Positions 45,199-53,664 of a stretch of DNA of 64,000 nucleotides are shown here, one piece after another. Position numbers and translations under genes: made by a program. The stretch's first letter is position 1; every line of letters begins with the position of its first letter. Source of the stretch: Desulfurobacterium sp. TC5-1 (GTDB taxonomy: Bacteria; Aquificota; Aquificia; Desulfurobacteriales; Desulfurobacteriaceae); assembly GCF_000421485.1 (NCBI RefSeq), contig NZ_ATXC01000001.1, positions 496,001 through 560,000 of the forward strand. Direction: 5' to 3'. Below the pieces are notes generated by a model. That model ran no database searches and was not told where the DNA came from. It was given only the letters and a program-made list of their open reading frames with translations.

Positions 45199-45789
45199 AT
45201 GAGAATTATCGGCGGAAAGTATAGAGGAAGGCGTCTTTATTCGATGCCTAAAAGAAAGGACACCAGGCTTTTACGACCCACAACAGATAGAGTGAAGGAG
45301 TCTGTTTTTTCTATTCTCGATGAGTACCTTGAGGGGACAAGGTTTTTAGACCTATTTGCCGGGACTGGTAATGTTGGTATAGAAGCTATAAGTAGAGGTG
45401 TAAGGGAGGTTGTTTTTGTTGAGTCTGACAAAAGATTTTGTGAGCTTATAAAGAAAAACTTGAAGAGCCTGGGTATTTCGCCTGATAAGTACAGGATTAT
45501 ATGTGACGATTTTGTAAAAGCCCTGAAAAAACTGGGTAGAGGCAGTGCTAAGTTTGACTTTATCTACGCTGATCCACCTTACGAGAAAGGTTACTACACA
45601 AAAATTGTGAATTTAGTAAAAAATCTCAATCTTCTTGATGAAAATGGTCTTTTAATGCTGGAAGAACCGAAGAAAAATCCTTTTCTGCCGGAAGGTAGTC
45701 GATGGATTGTTGAGAGGCGCCATTACGGGACAACAACGCTGACATTTTTAAACTTTTCCCAGCCGGAAGCGGAGGATAGCAATGTTTGA
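45199..45789 (+). CDS. rsmD: 16S rRNA m2G966 methyltransferase RsmD
   Basis: RsmD methylates N2 of G966 in 16S rRNA. The protein starts MRIIGGKYRGRRL, has the SAM-binding loop FLDLFAGTGNVGIEAISRG and the catalytic ADPPYEKG. Length is 196 residues. ATG 45199 is behind GGAG at eight bases; the frame is open for 27 bases more. It overlaps queD by 8 bases. Confidence 0.94.
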   Translation: MRIIGGKYRGRRLYSMPKRKDTRLLRPTTDRVKESVFSILDEYLEGTRFLDLFAGTGNVGIEAISRGVREVVFVESDKRFCELIKKNLKSLGISPDKYRIICDDFVKALKKLGRGSAKFDFIYADPPYEKGYYTKIVNLVKNLNLLDENGLLMLEEPKKNPFLPEGSRWIVERRHYGTTTLTFLNFSQPEAEDSNV

Positions 45790-46450
45790 AATCTCTAAAA
45801 GTTTTACTTTTTCAGCTGCTCATTCCGTATTTTCTCAGCAATTAAATCCGAAGTGGACAAAAAACACATATCCAAAATGTCGTCGCCTTCCTGGCCACGG
45901 TCATAACTACAAACTCACTGTATATCTTGCTTCAGATACTCTTGACAGGTCTCAGATGGTTACTGATTTTGGTCATCTTTCATGGTTCAAACGGTTTCTT
46001 GACAGGTGTTTTGATCACAAACTTATTTTAAGCTCTCAGGACGCAGGTAGTATCATGTTTCTTGAAAAACTTGGCATTCTTGAAGATGGGAAAATCGTCC
46101 TGCCAGAGATTGAAAAGATGAAACCGTCACTAAAGTTTTACGGTGTAAACAGAAACTTTACTTTTGTCTCTGGAGAAATAGACGTTGAATCTGTTCCTCT
46201 TGATAATTTCCACTACCTTACGTTTGACAGCTTCTCCTGTCCAGCTTTCTCTGAAAAGAGTGTGGTTGAGATTGATTTTTACCAGAGACTCCTTGACGGT
46301 ATTGCCATATTTAGTGAATCGCCAACTTCGGAAAACATGGCTAAATTCTTTTTCAAGTTTATCAACGAAAGTATTAAACCTATGGGTATTGTCTGCAGTA
46401 GAGTAACAATACAGGAAACAGAAACGTCTTCGGCTTCTTACACGGAATAA
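45782..46450 (+). CDS. queD: 6-carboxytetrahydropterin synthase-like protein (QueD), long form
   Basis: QueD makes 6-carboxytetrahydropterin for queuosine/deazapurine synthesis. The zinc histidines are in FSAAHSVFS and LPGHGHNYK, a cysteine stands in KCRRLPGHGH, and FDHKLIL, SPTSENMA and IQETETSSASY complete the active site. At 222 residues it is far longer than the 120 residues of E. coli QueD. The extra 75-80 residues lie between FDHKLIL and SPTSEN. It could instead be a related pterin synthase. No queC, queE or queF is adjacent. Confidence 0.82.
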   Translation: MFEISKSFTFSAAHSVFSQQLNPKWTKNTYPKCRRLPGHGHNYKLTVYLASDTLDRSQMVTDFGHLSWFKRFLDRCFDHKLILSSQDAGSIMFLEKLGILEDGKIVLPEIEKMKPSLKFYGVNRNFTFVSGEIDVESVPLDNFHYLTFDSFSCPAFSEKSVVEIDFYQRLLDGIAIFSESPTSENMAKFFFKFINESIKPMGIVCSRVTIQETETSSASYTE

Positions 46451-46453
46451 GTA

Positions 46454-48742
46454 ATGGAACTGTTGCTGCCGGCGGGTAGTTTAGCACACACTTTTGCTGC
46501 CTTTGATTATGGTGGCGATGCCTGTTACCTGGGTATAGGAAACTTAAATGCGAGGGCTGGGGCTTCCAATTTTACGGTAGAAGATTATCGAAAGGCACTT
46601 GCTTTTGCAAGAAGCAGAGAAAAAAAGCTATATATAACCTTTAACACACTATTAAAAAACTGCGAGCTGGAAACCATCTTTAAAACGCTTGATAGCATAT
46701 ATGATCTTTTACCAGATGGTGTTATCGTTCAGGACATCGGTCTTGCCTCTATGATAAAAAGGGAATTTCCCAAAGTTCCTCTAATAGCGAGCACCCAGAT
46801 GGGTTTTCACAATGTGAGTGGCGTTAAATTTGCCGAGGATTTTGGATTTAAAAGGGTTATTCTTTCAAGAGAGCTTACTTTAAAAGAGATAGAAATTATC
46901 CGTAAATCTTCCACTATTGAGCTGGAAGTTTTTATCCACGGTGCTATCTGCTTTTCCTTTTCCGGGTACTGCTTCGCCTCTTCGTTTATAGGCGGAAATT
47001 CCGGAAACAGAGGACGGTGTTCTCAGGTATGTCGTATGTTTTTTAGAGGTGACATCGACGGTTTCATATTTAACCTGAAAGATCTTGCAGGCTTCGATTT
47101 CGTTAAAAAGCTTTATGAGATCGGAATCGATAGTTTGAAAGTAGAAGGAAGGCTAAAAGATGAGCTTTACGTTGCAGTTAACGCTTCTGTTTATAGAAAA
47201 TTTATAGATGAAGCGGCCGGAAAGGTAAAGCTGAAAGAATCTGAGAAAGAGGAATTTAAAAAACTTTCTGCCATCGTTTTTTCAAGAAAACGCTGGAGCG
47301 GCTATTTTCCTTCAGACCATCCCGAGAACTGTATTGATCCTTCTTTCCCGGGAAATTACGGCCTATTTATTGGAAGAGTGGTGGAATCTAAAGGTAACCG
47401 TATAACTGTTGACAGGTTATCCTTTCCTCTGAATAGACACGACGGCATCTTGATTTTTGAGGAAAATGAACCTGTCCCTGTGAAAGTTTTAAATGTAAGG
47501 GGAAGGGAGATTACGATTTCTACAAAAAGAAAATTTAAAAAGGGAAGTTCTGTCTATCTTGTCCATTCTGTTAAAGTCCAGAACCGTTTCCCTGTTAGGA
47601 ATTATAATGTTTCACCTCTAAAACCGACAGTTTGCCTTTCGATAGAGCTTAATTCAGAAACCGTCACGGTAGATGTATTTAATCCGGTCAGGGAGGTGAA
47701 AAAACGTTACGTTTTTCCTGTTCAAACTGAGCCGCCGCAGAAAAATCCCATTACTGTTGATGATGTCACCGGTGAGTTTAAAAAGAGCGGTAATTTTTCC
47801 TTTGCAGCGTCTGTCGAAAATGTAAAAATTGACGGAAGTTTTTTTATAAGGCGGAGCGAACTTTCAAGTATTAGAAAGAAGATTTTTTCAATTGTGGAGG
47901 AGGAGCTTTTCCCTAAAAAAGAGTATAGGTTGCCCGCCTTTACTCATCTAAAAAGGAGAAAACCTTCAGCCGTATTTGTCGTTGATGAAACAAACGCTGC
48001 GGAATTTTTGAAGTTTGCCGCTTCAATTGGAAAACCTTTTGTTGTGTTCTTGAAGACCACAAACTTTAATCTTTTCAGAGATTTTATGGCAAATAGAATT
48101 TCTGTTGGCGTTGCAATGCCTCTGATCCTTAAAACTTACGAAGAAGAGAGCTTTTATTCTTTCGTTAAACGGGCAGTTAAAGCTGGAATTAAAAACTTTT
48201 TGGTATCCCACTATTACGGTTTAAAGATGGTGGAGAAATTTAAAGATATCAATCTGTTTGCCGATTTTACACTCTATACTTTAAACAGGGAGAGTGCTAA
48301 TTTTCTTAAAAAGAAAATGGACTACCTGACAATAAGTGTTGAGGATGAATTGGAAAATATTATTTCACTTTCAGATTGTGTTGATGTTATTACCATCTAT
48401 CAGGATACACCTTTATTTCAGTCACAGGTTTGTCTCTATAAAGTCTTTGCCACCTGTCCAGGGGTGAATATGGTTCCTTTTCATATGTGTTTACAAAATT
48501 ACAGAATAACCAAAATAACCGGAAGGTTTAAAGACAACTTTGAGATCCATTTTGAAAATTGCAGGACAGTTCTTCTGTGGAATAAACCTTTAAATTTAAA
48601 TAAAATACGCAGAAAAATCCCCTCTTTTATTCCAAGATTTGACTTTGTTTACAAAAAATATTCCTTTAAGGATATGGAAAAAATATTCTCTGGAAAGGTT
48701 TTCTCAGGCCATACGGGTAATGTTTTAAGGGGTCTTGCCTGA
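46454..48742 (+). CDS. U32-family protein (peptidase U32 / RlhA-like)
   Basis: This 762-residue protein starts MELLLPAGSLAHTFAAFDYG and carries the U32 cysteine motif FIHGAICFSFSGYCFASS followed by GRCSQVCR near residues 158-195. These cysteines suggest an iron-sulfur cluster. U32 proteins include RlhA, which hydroxylates C2501 of 23S rRNA, and TrhP, which hydroxylates tRNA U34. The long C-terminal part, with a second TIM-barrel-like half, resembles the RlhA layout. Its position after rsmD and queD fits RNA modification, but a peptidase role cannot be excluded. Confidence 0.8.
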   Translation: MELLLPAGSLAHTFAAFDYGGDACYLGIGNLNARAGASNFTVEDYRKALAFARSREKKLYITFNTLLKNCELETIFKTLDSIYDLLPDGVIVQDIGLASMIKREFPKVPLIASTQMGFHNVSGVKFAEDFGFKRVILSRELTLKEIEIIRKSSTIELEVFIHGAICFSFSGYCFASSFIGGNSGNRGRCSQVCRMFFRGDIDGFIFNLKDLAGFDFVKKLYEIGIDSLKVEGRLKDELYVAVNASVYRKFIDEAAGKVKLKESEKEEFKKLSAIVFSRKRWSGYFPSDHPENCIDPSFPGNYGLFIGRVVESKGNRITVDRLSFPLNRHDGILIFEENEPVPVKVLNVRGREITISTKRKFKKGSSVYLVHSVKVQNRFPVRNYNVSPLKPTVCLSIELNSETVTVDVFNPVREVKKRYVFPVQTEPPQKNPITVDDVTGEFKKSGNFSFAASVENVKIDGSFFIRRSELSSIRKKIFSIVEEELFPKKEYRLPAFTHLKRRKPSAVFVVDETNAAEFLKFAASIGKPFVVFLKTTNFNLFRDFMANRISVGVAMPLILKTYEEESFYSFVKRAVKAGIKNFLVSHYYGLKMVEKFKDINLFADFTLYTLNRESANFLKKKMDYLTISVEDELENIISLSDCVDVITIYQDTPLFQSQVCLYKVFATCPGVNMVPFHMCLQNYRITKITGRFKDNFEIHFENCRTVLLWNKPLNLNKIRRKIPSFIPRFDFVYKKYSFKDMEKIFSGKVFSGHTGNVLRGLA

Positions 48743-48799
48743 AAAAATCACGAATAATCTAATATAATTCGGTAAGCATCTTTCTTAGGAGGAGAGAGA

Positions 48800-50017
48800 A
48801 TGACAGTTTGTAAGAGCATGTTTAACAAAATGTGTTTGAAAGACATTCCCCCTTCTGAACTTAAGGGAAAAAAAGTTTTTGTGAGGGTTGATTTTAACGT
48901 CCCCATAGACAACGGTGTGATAATGAAAGACAAGCGAATCAGGGCTGCTCTTCCAACTATCAACTATCTCATTGACCATGGGGCTAAGATTATTCTCTGC
49001 TCTCACCTTGACAGACCAAAAGGGAGAGACCCACGATACACACTTAAACCTGTTGCCGAAAGATTGGCAAGATTACTGGAAAGGTCTGTAAAATTTATTC
49101 CTGACTGTGTGGGTGAAGAGGTTGAAGATGCGGTGAACAGCCTTTCAGATGGCGAAGTGGCGCTTTTAGAAAATGTAAGATTTTATCCTGAAGAGACTAA
49201 AAACGATGAAGCATTTGCAAAAAGGTTAGCTAAGCTTGCAGACATATATGTTAATGACGCGTTTGGAACGGCTCACAGAAAGCATGCTTCAACCTACGGG
49301 ATAACAAAATTTGTGAAGGTTGCCGTTGCAGGTTTTCTCCTCCACAAAGAAATTGAATATCTTCAAAAGGTTCTTGAAAATCCCGACAGACCGTTTGTTC
49401 TCATTATTGGTGGTTCTAAGGTTTCAAGTAAACTTCAGGTAATTGAGAATCTTCTGAAAGTTGTTGATAAGATGCTTATTGGCGGTGGTATGGCTTACAC
49501 TTTTTTAAAGGCAGCCGGTTACGAAGTTGGAAAGTCACTTGTTGAAGACGACTTTATAGAAACGGCAAAAGAGATAATGAAAAAAGCTGACAACAACAGC
49601 GTAAAACTCTATATACCTGTTGACAGTATGAACGCAAAGGAGTTTAAAGAGAATACTGAAGTTAAACTGACAACCTTTAAAGAGATTCCTGAAGATATGA
49701 TGGGACTTGATATAGGGCCTGCAACAACTAAACTTTTTGAAGAAGCCATGGCAGATGCAAAGACGATAGTCTGGAACGGCCCTATGGGTGTTTTCGAAAT
49801 GGAAAAGTTCAGGTTTGGAACAATGGAGATAGGAAAGCTGGTTGCATCTAAAAAAGAAGCTCTAACAATCGTCGGTGGTGGAGACAGCGTTGCAGCACTT
49901 GAGCTTCTGGGACTTGAACACTCTGTTGATCATGCCTCAACAGGTGGTGGTGCATTTCTTGAGTTTCTTGCAGGAAAAGAACTTCCTGGCGTAATAGCTC
50001 TTTCTAATAGAAATTAA
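48800..50017 (+). CDS. pgk: Phosphoglycerate kinase
   Basis: Pgk interconverts 1,3-bisphosphoglycerate and 3-phosphoglycerate. KKVFVRVDFNVPIDNG, LCSHLDRPKG, LENVRFYPEETKND and the nucleotide-binding IVGGGDSVAALE and STGGGAFLEFL are all present. Length is 405 residues, and AGGAGGAGAG precedes the ATG. A perfect TATAAT lies at 48763-48768 with a weak -35. In an autotroph it would serve gluconeogenesis. A hairpin follows. Confidence 0.97.
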   Translation: MTVCKSMFNKMCLKDIPPSELKGKKVFVRVDFNVPIDNGVIMKDKRIRAALPTINYLIDHGAKIILCSHLDRPKGRDPRYTLKPVAERLARLLERSVKFIPDCVGEEVEDAVNSLSDGEVALLENVRFYPEETKNDEAFAKRLAKLADIYVNDAFGTAHRKHASTYGITKFVKVAVAGFLLHKEIEYLQKVLENPDRPFVLIIGGSKVSSKLQVIENLLKVVDKMLIGGGMAYTFLKAAGYEVGKSLVEDDFIETAKEIMKKADNNSVKLYIPVDSMNAKEFKENTEVKLTTFKEIPEDMMGLDIGPATTKLFEEAMADAKTIVWNGPMGVFEMEKFRFGTMEIGKLVASKKEALTIVGGGDSVAALELLGLEHSVDHASTGGGAFLEFLAGKELPGVIALSNRN

Positions 50018-50021
50018 AAAG

Positions 50022-50039
50022 GGGGGGCGGAAGCCCCCC
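50022..50039 (-). terminator. Strong terminator of the murD run, shared with pgk
   Basis: A 7-bp all-G/C stem (GGGGGGC, loop GGAA, GCCCCCC) stands between convergent genes. Read on the minus strand it is followed by TTTTTAATTT, a proper U tract, so it ends the murD-to-kinase run. On the plus strand it follows pgk but lacks a T tract. Confidence 0.8.
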
Positions 50040-50066
50040 TATCCAAGTAGTTAAAGTAGTTATAGA

Positions 50067-50939
50067 TTAGTCGTTTGCAATTCTTTTCACAAGTTCATAA
50101 GCCACTTTTGCGGCAGTTGCAGGACTCAGTTTTGCAGAGTTGAATTTGGTGTGGAAGAGATCTATTTTCCTGATATCAACTCCAGCAATATCTTTATAGA
50201 ATTTCAGCTCTCTTTCATCAAGCTGTTCAATCCTTTCTGTTGCTTCTTCTACAGATATGCCAAGTTTTTCAGCGCACAGCTTTGCTCTGTAATCCATGGG
50301 TGCTTCTATTTTAATGTGAACAGTGTTTGGATACTCTGCTAAAATGGCGCAGGCACCATGGCCAACAAGGATGACATTGTTTGAGAAGGCCATATTCATT
50401 ACAACTTTTACAAGCATTTCTTTAAATTCTTCAAAGGTAACTTCTCTCTCTTCCTCGCTTTCACCCTTTAATATTGAGAAATCAAGAAACTTTCTGCTGA
50501 ACTGGAGAAAATCAGCAAGTGAGAGCTTGGCTGCAAGGTAGTTAAAATCATCGAACTCTTCAAGCTTATCAGTTGGAAGATTTAACCTTTTTGCGGTCTG
50601 GATAAGTATCTCTTTATAGAGAACATCGTATCCAGAGAGTTTTGCTAACTCCTTTGCAAACTCAAGACCTTTAGAACCGTACTCGAAGGTAACCGTAACA
50701 ACACCCATCTTTCCCTCCAGGATATTTTTAACTCTGTTTATTTCACCCTCAATAAGTTTATCTCTAAGTATATTAATTATCTCAAAAAAGTCTGATTCTC
50801 TCAAGCTTTCAGGGAGTTTTTCAGCAAATGCTGGAAGTTTTTCTTCCATAAATAAGAGAGCTTTTTCGTCAATCTCCTCGGCAATCTCCTCGTCTTCGTA
50901 AAAGATTTCAACTGCTTCTTCTATCCATTCCCTCTTCAA
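50067..50939 (-). CDS. Cytidylate-kinase-like protein with acidic N-terminal extension
   Basis: The C-terminal 210 residues match the cytidylate-kinase-like family: VTFEYGSKGLEFAKELAKLS is the modified P-loop, YDVLYKEIL the next strand, and VILVGHGACAILAEYPNTVH the later core. About 80 acidic helical residues precede it (FYEDEEIAEEIDEKALL). The enzymatic role is unknown; true CMK motifs are only partly kept. TTG 50939 has GGAGGAG before it and is preferred over ATG 50972, which has no ribosome site. It overlaps scpB by 32 bases. Confidence 0.68.
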   Translation of the reverse strand: MKREWIEEAVEIFYEDEEIAEEIDEKALLFMEEKLPAFAEKLPESLRESDFFEIINILRDKLIEGEINRVKNILEGKMGVVTVTFEYGSKGLEFAKELAKLSGYDVLYKEILIQTAKRLNLPTDKLEEFDDFNYLAAKLSLADFLQFSRKFLDFSILKGESEEEREVTFEEFKEMLVKVVMNMAFSNNVILVGHGACAILAEYPNTVHIKIEAPMDYRAKLCAEKLGISVEEATERIEQLDERELKFYKDIAGVDIRKIDLFHTKFNSAKLSPATAAKVAYELVKRIAND

Positions 50940-51441
50940 ATATCTCCTCCAATTCCACAGACGGTAGTTCATCTATACTGTTGAGACCGAAATGGACAAG
51001 AAAATCCTTTGTTGTTCCATACAGTTTTGGTCTTCCTGGAGCTTTTTTGCGTCCAATGACCTGGATAAGCCGCTTCTCAAGGAGACTCTTTATAGCTCCA
51101 TCTGCCGTTCTACCACGGATTGTTTCTATCTCTTTTTTAGTAACAGGTTGTTTATAGGCAACTATAGCAAGAACTTCAAGGAGGTGTTTGGATAGTTTTA
51201 TTGGTCTATCTTCGACAAATTTTTTGACATAAGTTGAAATTTCCGGTGCAGTATAAAACTTATAACCACCGCCTATCTCTTTAAGGATGATGCCACCGTT
51301 TGAGTACTTTGCTTTCAGTGTTTTAAGAGCTTCCTCCAATTTTTCTATGTCAATTTCAAGCTTCTGAGCAATCTCCTCAATACTTACCGGCTCTTCAGAA
51401 ACAAATATAACAGCTTCAAGTATCTTCTCAACTTCCTGCAT
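50908..51441 (-). CDS. scpB: Segregation and condensation protein ScpB
   Basis: ScpB, with ScpA and SMC, forms the bacterial condensin. The 177-residue protein has two winged-helix domains: KILEAVIFVSEEPVSIEEIA in the first, and LEVLAIVAYKQPVTKKEIE with IRGRTADGAIKSLLEK in the second. It overlaps murG by 14 bases. The usual neighbour scpA is absent. Confidence 0.94.
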   Translation of the reverse strand: MQEVEKILEAVIFVSEEPVSIEEIAQKLEIDIEKLEEALKTLKAKYSNGGIILKEIGGGYKFYTAPEISTYVKKFVEDRPIKLSKHLLEVLAIVAYKQPVTKKEIETIRGRTADGAIKSLLEKRLIQVIGRKKAPGRPKLYGTTKDFLVHFGLNSIDELPSVELEEIFEEGMDRRSS

Positions 51442-52513
51442 TTTCCGTCTCTCTCACCACTTTCAAGGTTGCATCGGGAATAGCAAATGATTTCATAACA
51501 GAAGAAAAAGAATCTCTCAGAGTTCCATCAGTGTAAAGTTTTTTCAAAAGATTTGCAAGCTTTTTACTGTCTATTTCGTTCTGTCTTACCAGAAAACATC
51601 CCTTCCTGTCAGCTATAGGTTTTGCATTGAAGTATTGATGGTCATCCACGGCAAAAGGATAAGGTACAAAGATTGACGGAATGCCGAAGTAAGAAAGTTC
51701 AGAAATGGCAAGAGCGCCACTTCTCGAAACTGCGACATCGGCACTCTTATAAAGAAGCCATGGTTTTTCGGTAAACGGTGTAACTAAAGCTTTCACGCCC
51801 AGGTTTTTGTACCTCTCCACTAATCCTTTCTCCTTTCCTTCACCGGATATGTGGACTATCTGAATTTTGCTTATCAACTCTTTAAGCAGTGCAACTGCTT
51901 CAGGTGTAATTTGGTTTAAGAACTGTGCTCCCTGACTTCCACCAAAGATTAAAATAGTGAATTTGTCCCTATCAAGTTTCAGGATATTTCTTGCGAGCTC
52001 TTTTGAAAGTTTACATTCTCTTATCTCTTTTCTCAGAGGATTACCTGTGAGAACCCCGTCAGGAAAAAACCGGCGGCAGTATTCGTTTGCTATCAGGATT
52101 TTGCTTGCAAATTTACTTAAAAGCTTATTGGTTTTACCGGGTATGGAATTTTGTTCGTGAATTATAAGAGGTGTATCTGTTAATTTTGCTGCAAAACCTG
52201 CAGGGAGTGAAACGTAACCACCAAAAATAAGAACCCTATCTGGTTTAAACCGGTTGATGATAGAGATTACCTTGAGTGTTGAGGCGATTAAAGAAAAACT
52301 TCCTTTAAGCATTTTTAAAGGAGTCTTTCCTCTTACGCCAGAAACGTTAATAAAGATTTTCTCGCAGGGGATTAGATCAGATTTCCTGTATTCTATGCCT
52401 TTTTCTGTTCCTATGTACAGAACCTCATTACCAGTTTTAACAAATTCTTCTATAACGGCAACTGCTGGAAAAAAGTGTCCTCCGGTGCCTCCTCCCGCTA
52501 TGACAATTTTCAT
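51428..52513 (-). CDS. murG: UDP-GlcNAc:lipid I GlcNAc transferase MurG
   Basis: MurG makes lipid II at the inner face of the membrane. KIVIAGGGTGGHFFPAVAV is the N-terminal glycine-rich loop, IIHEQNSIPGKTNKLL is the family block near residue 120, and FGGSQGAQFLN the C-terminal nucleotide-sugar loop. SRSGALAISELSYFGIPSI binds the UDP sugar. Length is 361 residues. It overlaps ftsW by 4 bases. Confidence 0.97.
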   Translation of the reverse strand: MKIVIAGGGTGGHFFPAVAVIEEFVKTGNEVLYIGTEKGIEYRKSDLIPCEKIFINVSGVRGKTPLKMLKGSFSLIASTLKVISIINRFKPDRVLIFGGYVSLPAGFAAKLTDTPLIIHEQNSIPGKTNKLLSKFASKILIANEYCRRFFPDGVLTGNPLRKEIRECKLSKELARNILKLDRDKFTILIFGGSQGAQFLNQITPEAVALLKELISKIQIVHISGEGKEKGLVERYKNLGVKALVTPFTEKPWLLYKSADVAVSRSGALAISELSYFGIPSIFVPYPFAVDDHQYFNAKPIADRKGCFLVRQNEIDSKKLANLLKKLYTDGTLRDSFSSVMKSFAIPDATLKVVRETENAGS

Positions 52514-53664
52514 TTGTAATTTCCCTGTTCTATTTTTTCAAAACTTACTCGGCTCTTCTCAGGAAGAGAACGGGCAATACTCATCAGAAGTCCTACGGCT
52601 ATGTACATTGAAATAAGAGATGTTCCACCTTGACTGACAAAGGGGAGAGTGATTCCTGTTGTAGGTACAACACCTATGTTAACCCCAATGTGAACGAGTG
52701 CTTCAAGGAATATGTAAAGTGTTAATCCCAGGGAAAGGAATTTTCCCAATTTATCATCTGTTTTGTCTGCAATCATCAAACCAACAACGAGTATCGCGAA
52801 AAAGAGGAGAAGAACAATAACAGCCATTATGAATCCACCCTCTTCTCCGATGTGAGCATAAATGAAATCGCTAAAGGCTAAAGGTAGAAAGGCAAGTTTT
52901 TGCTGTCCCTGACCAATACCAACGCCGGTTATACCGCCTTTTGCAAACGACACAAGTGACTGAACAAGCTGGTAACTGTCGTTTTTTCCCGGTGCTTTGT
53001 AGAAAGCGAATGGATCAAAGAGCATTCTAATCCTTGCTATACGGTAAGGTGCAGTTATTACGGCAAGGACAAACATAAGTGTTCCTATAGCAAGTGGGGT
53101 AAATATGTATGTAAGACGAAAGCCGGTTATAAATATCATTGCAAAGATGGATATGAAAACGATCATGGCAGAACCGAGATCCTTTTCTGCAAGGATTAGA
53201 AAGATTGGAAAAAACACAAAGAACATAAAGCCAGCAAATACCGATGTATTGTTTTCTATTTCGTACCATTTTCTTTCAAGATAGCCTGCAACAAATATAA
53301 TGAGTGTAACTTTTGCAAACTCAGCCGGTTGGAGAGATACTCCGCCAATTTTTATCCAGCTTCTGGCACCGTTCACCTCTTTACCCAGGATAAGGACAGA
53401 AATGAGAATAAAAACGGTAAGTCCGTAAACGAACCAGAGCCATCTTTTATTTTTTAGCTTTTTATAATCAAAAAATCTGTAAGTTCCATAACATGCAAAC
53501 AGACTCAGGAAAAACGTTATTAATTGTTTGATGAACAGATAATACGGAGGTTTACCGCTTACTGTGCAGAAGTAAGAGCTTCCAGTGTATATAAAAATCA
53601 GACCTATTACCGTAAGTATTATTGCAACTGCAAAAATAACCTTTCCAAGAGCATCAGACTTCAT
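52510..53664 (-). CDS. ftsW: Septal peptidoglycan polymerase FtsW
   Basis: This SEDS-family glycosyltransferase acts in septal peptidoglycan synthesis. About ten membrane helices are visible. Family blocks are RSWIKIGGVSLQPAEFAKV, AEKDLGSAMIVF, and the late PTTGITLPFVSQGGTSLIS. Length is 384 residues. RodA is the alternative within the family; position between murD and murG supports FtsW. Overlaps of 4 bases occur at both ends. Confidence 0.93.
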   Translation of the reverse strand: MKSDALGKVIFAVAIILTVIGLIFIYTGSSYFCTVSGKPPYYLFIKQLITFFLSLFACYGTYRFFDYKKLKNKRWLWFVYGLTVFILISVLILGKEVNGARSWIKIGGVSLQPAEFAKVTLIIFVAGYLERKWYEIENNTSVFAGFMFFVFFPIFLILAEKDLGSAMIVFISIFAMIFITGFRLTYIFTPLAIGTLMFVLAVITAPYRIARIRMLFDPFAFYKAPGKNDSYQLVQSLVSFAKGGITGVGIGQGQQKLAFLPLAFSDFIYAHIGEEGGFIMAVIVLLLFFAILVVGLMIADKTDDKLGKFLSLGLTLYIFLEALVHIGVNIGVVPTTGITLPFVSQGGTSLISMYIAVGLLMSIARSLPEKSRVSFEKIEQGNYK

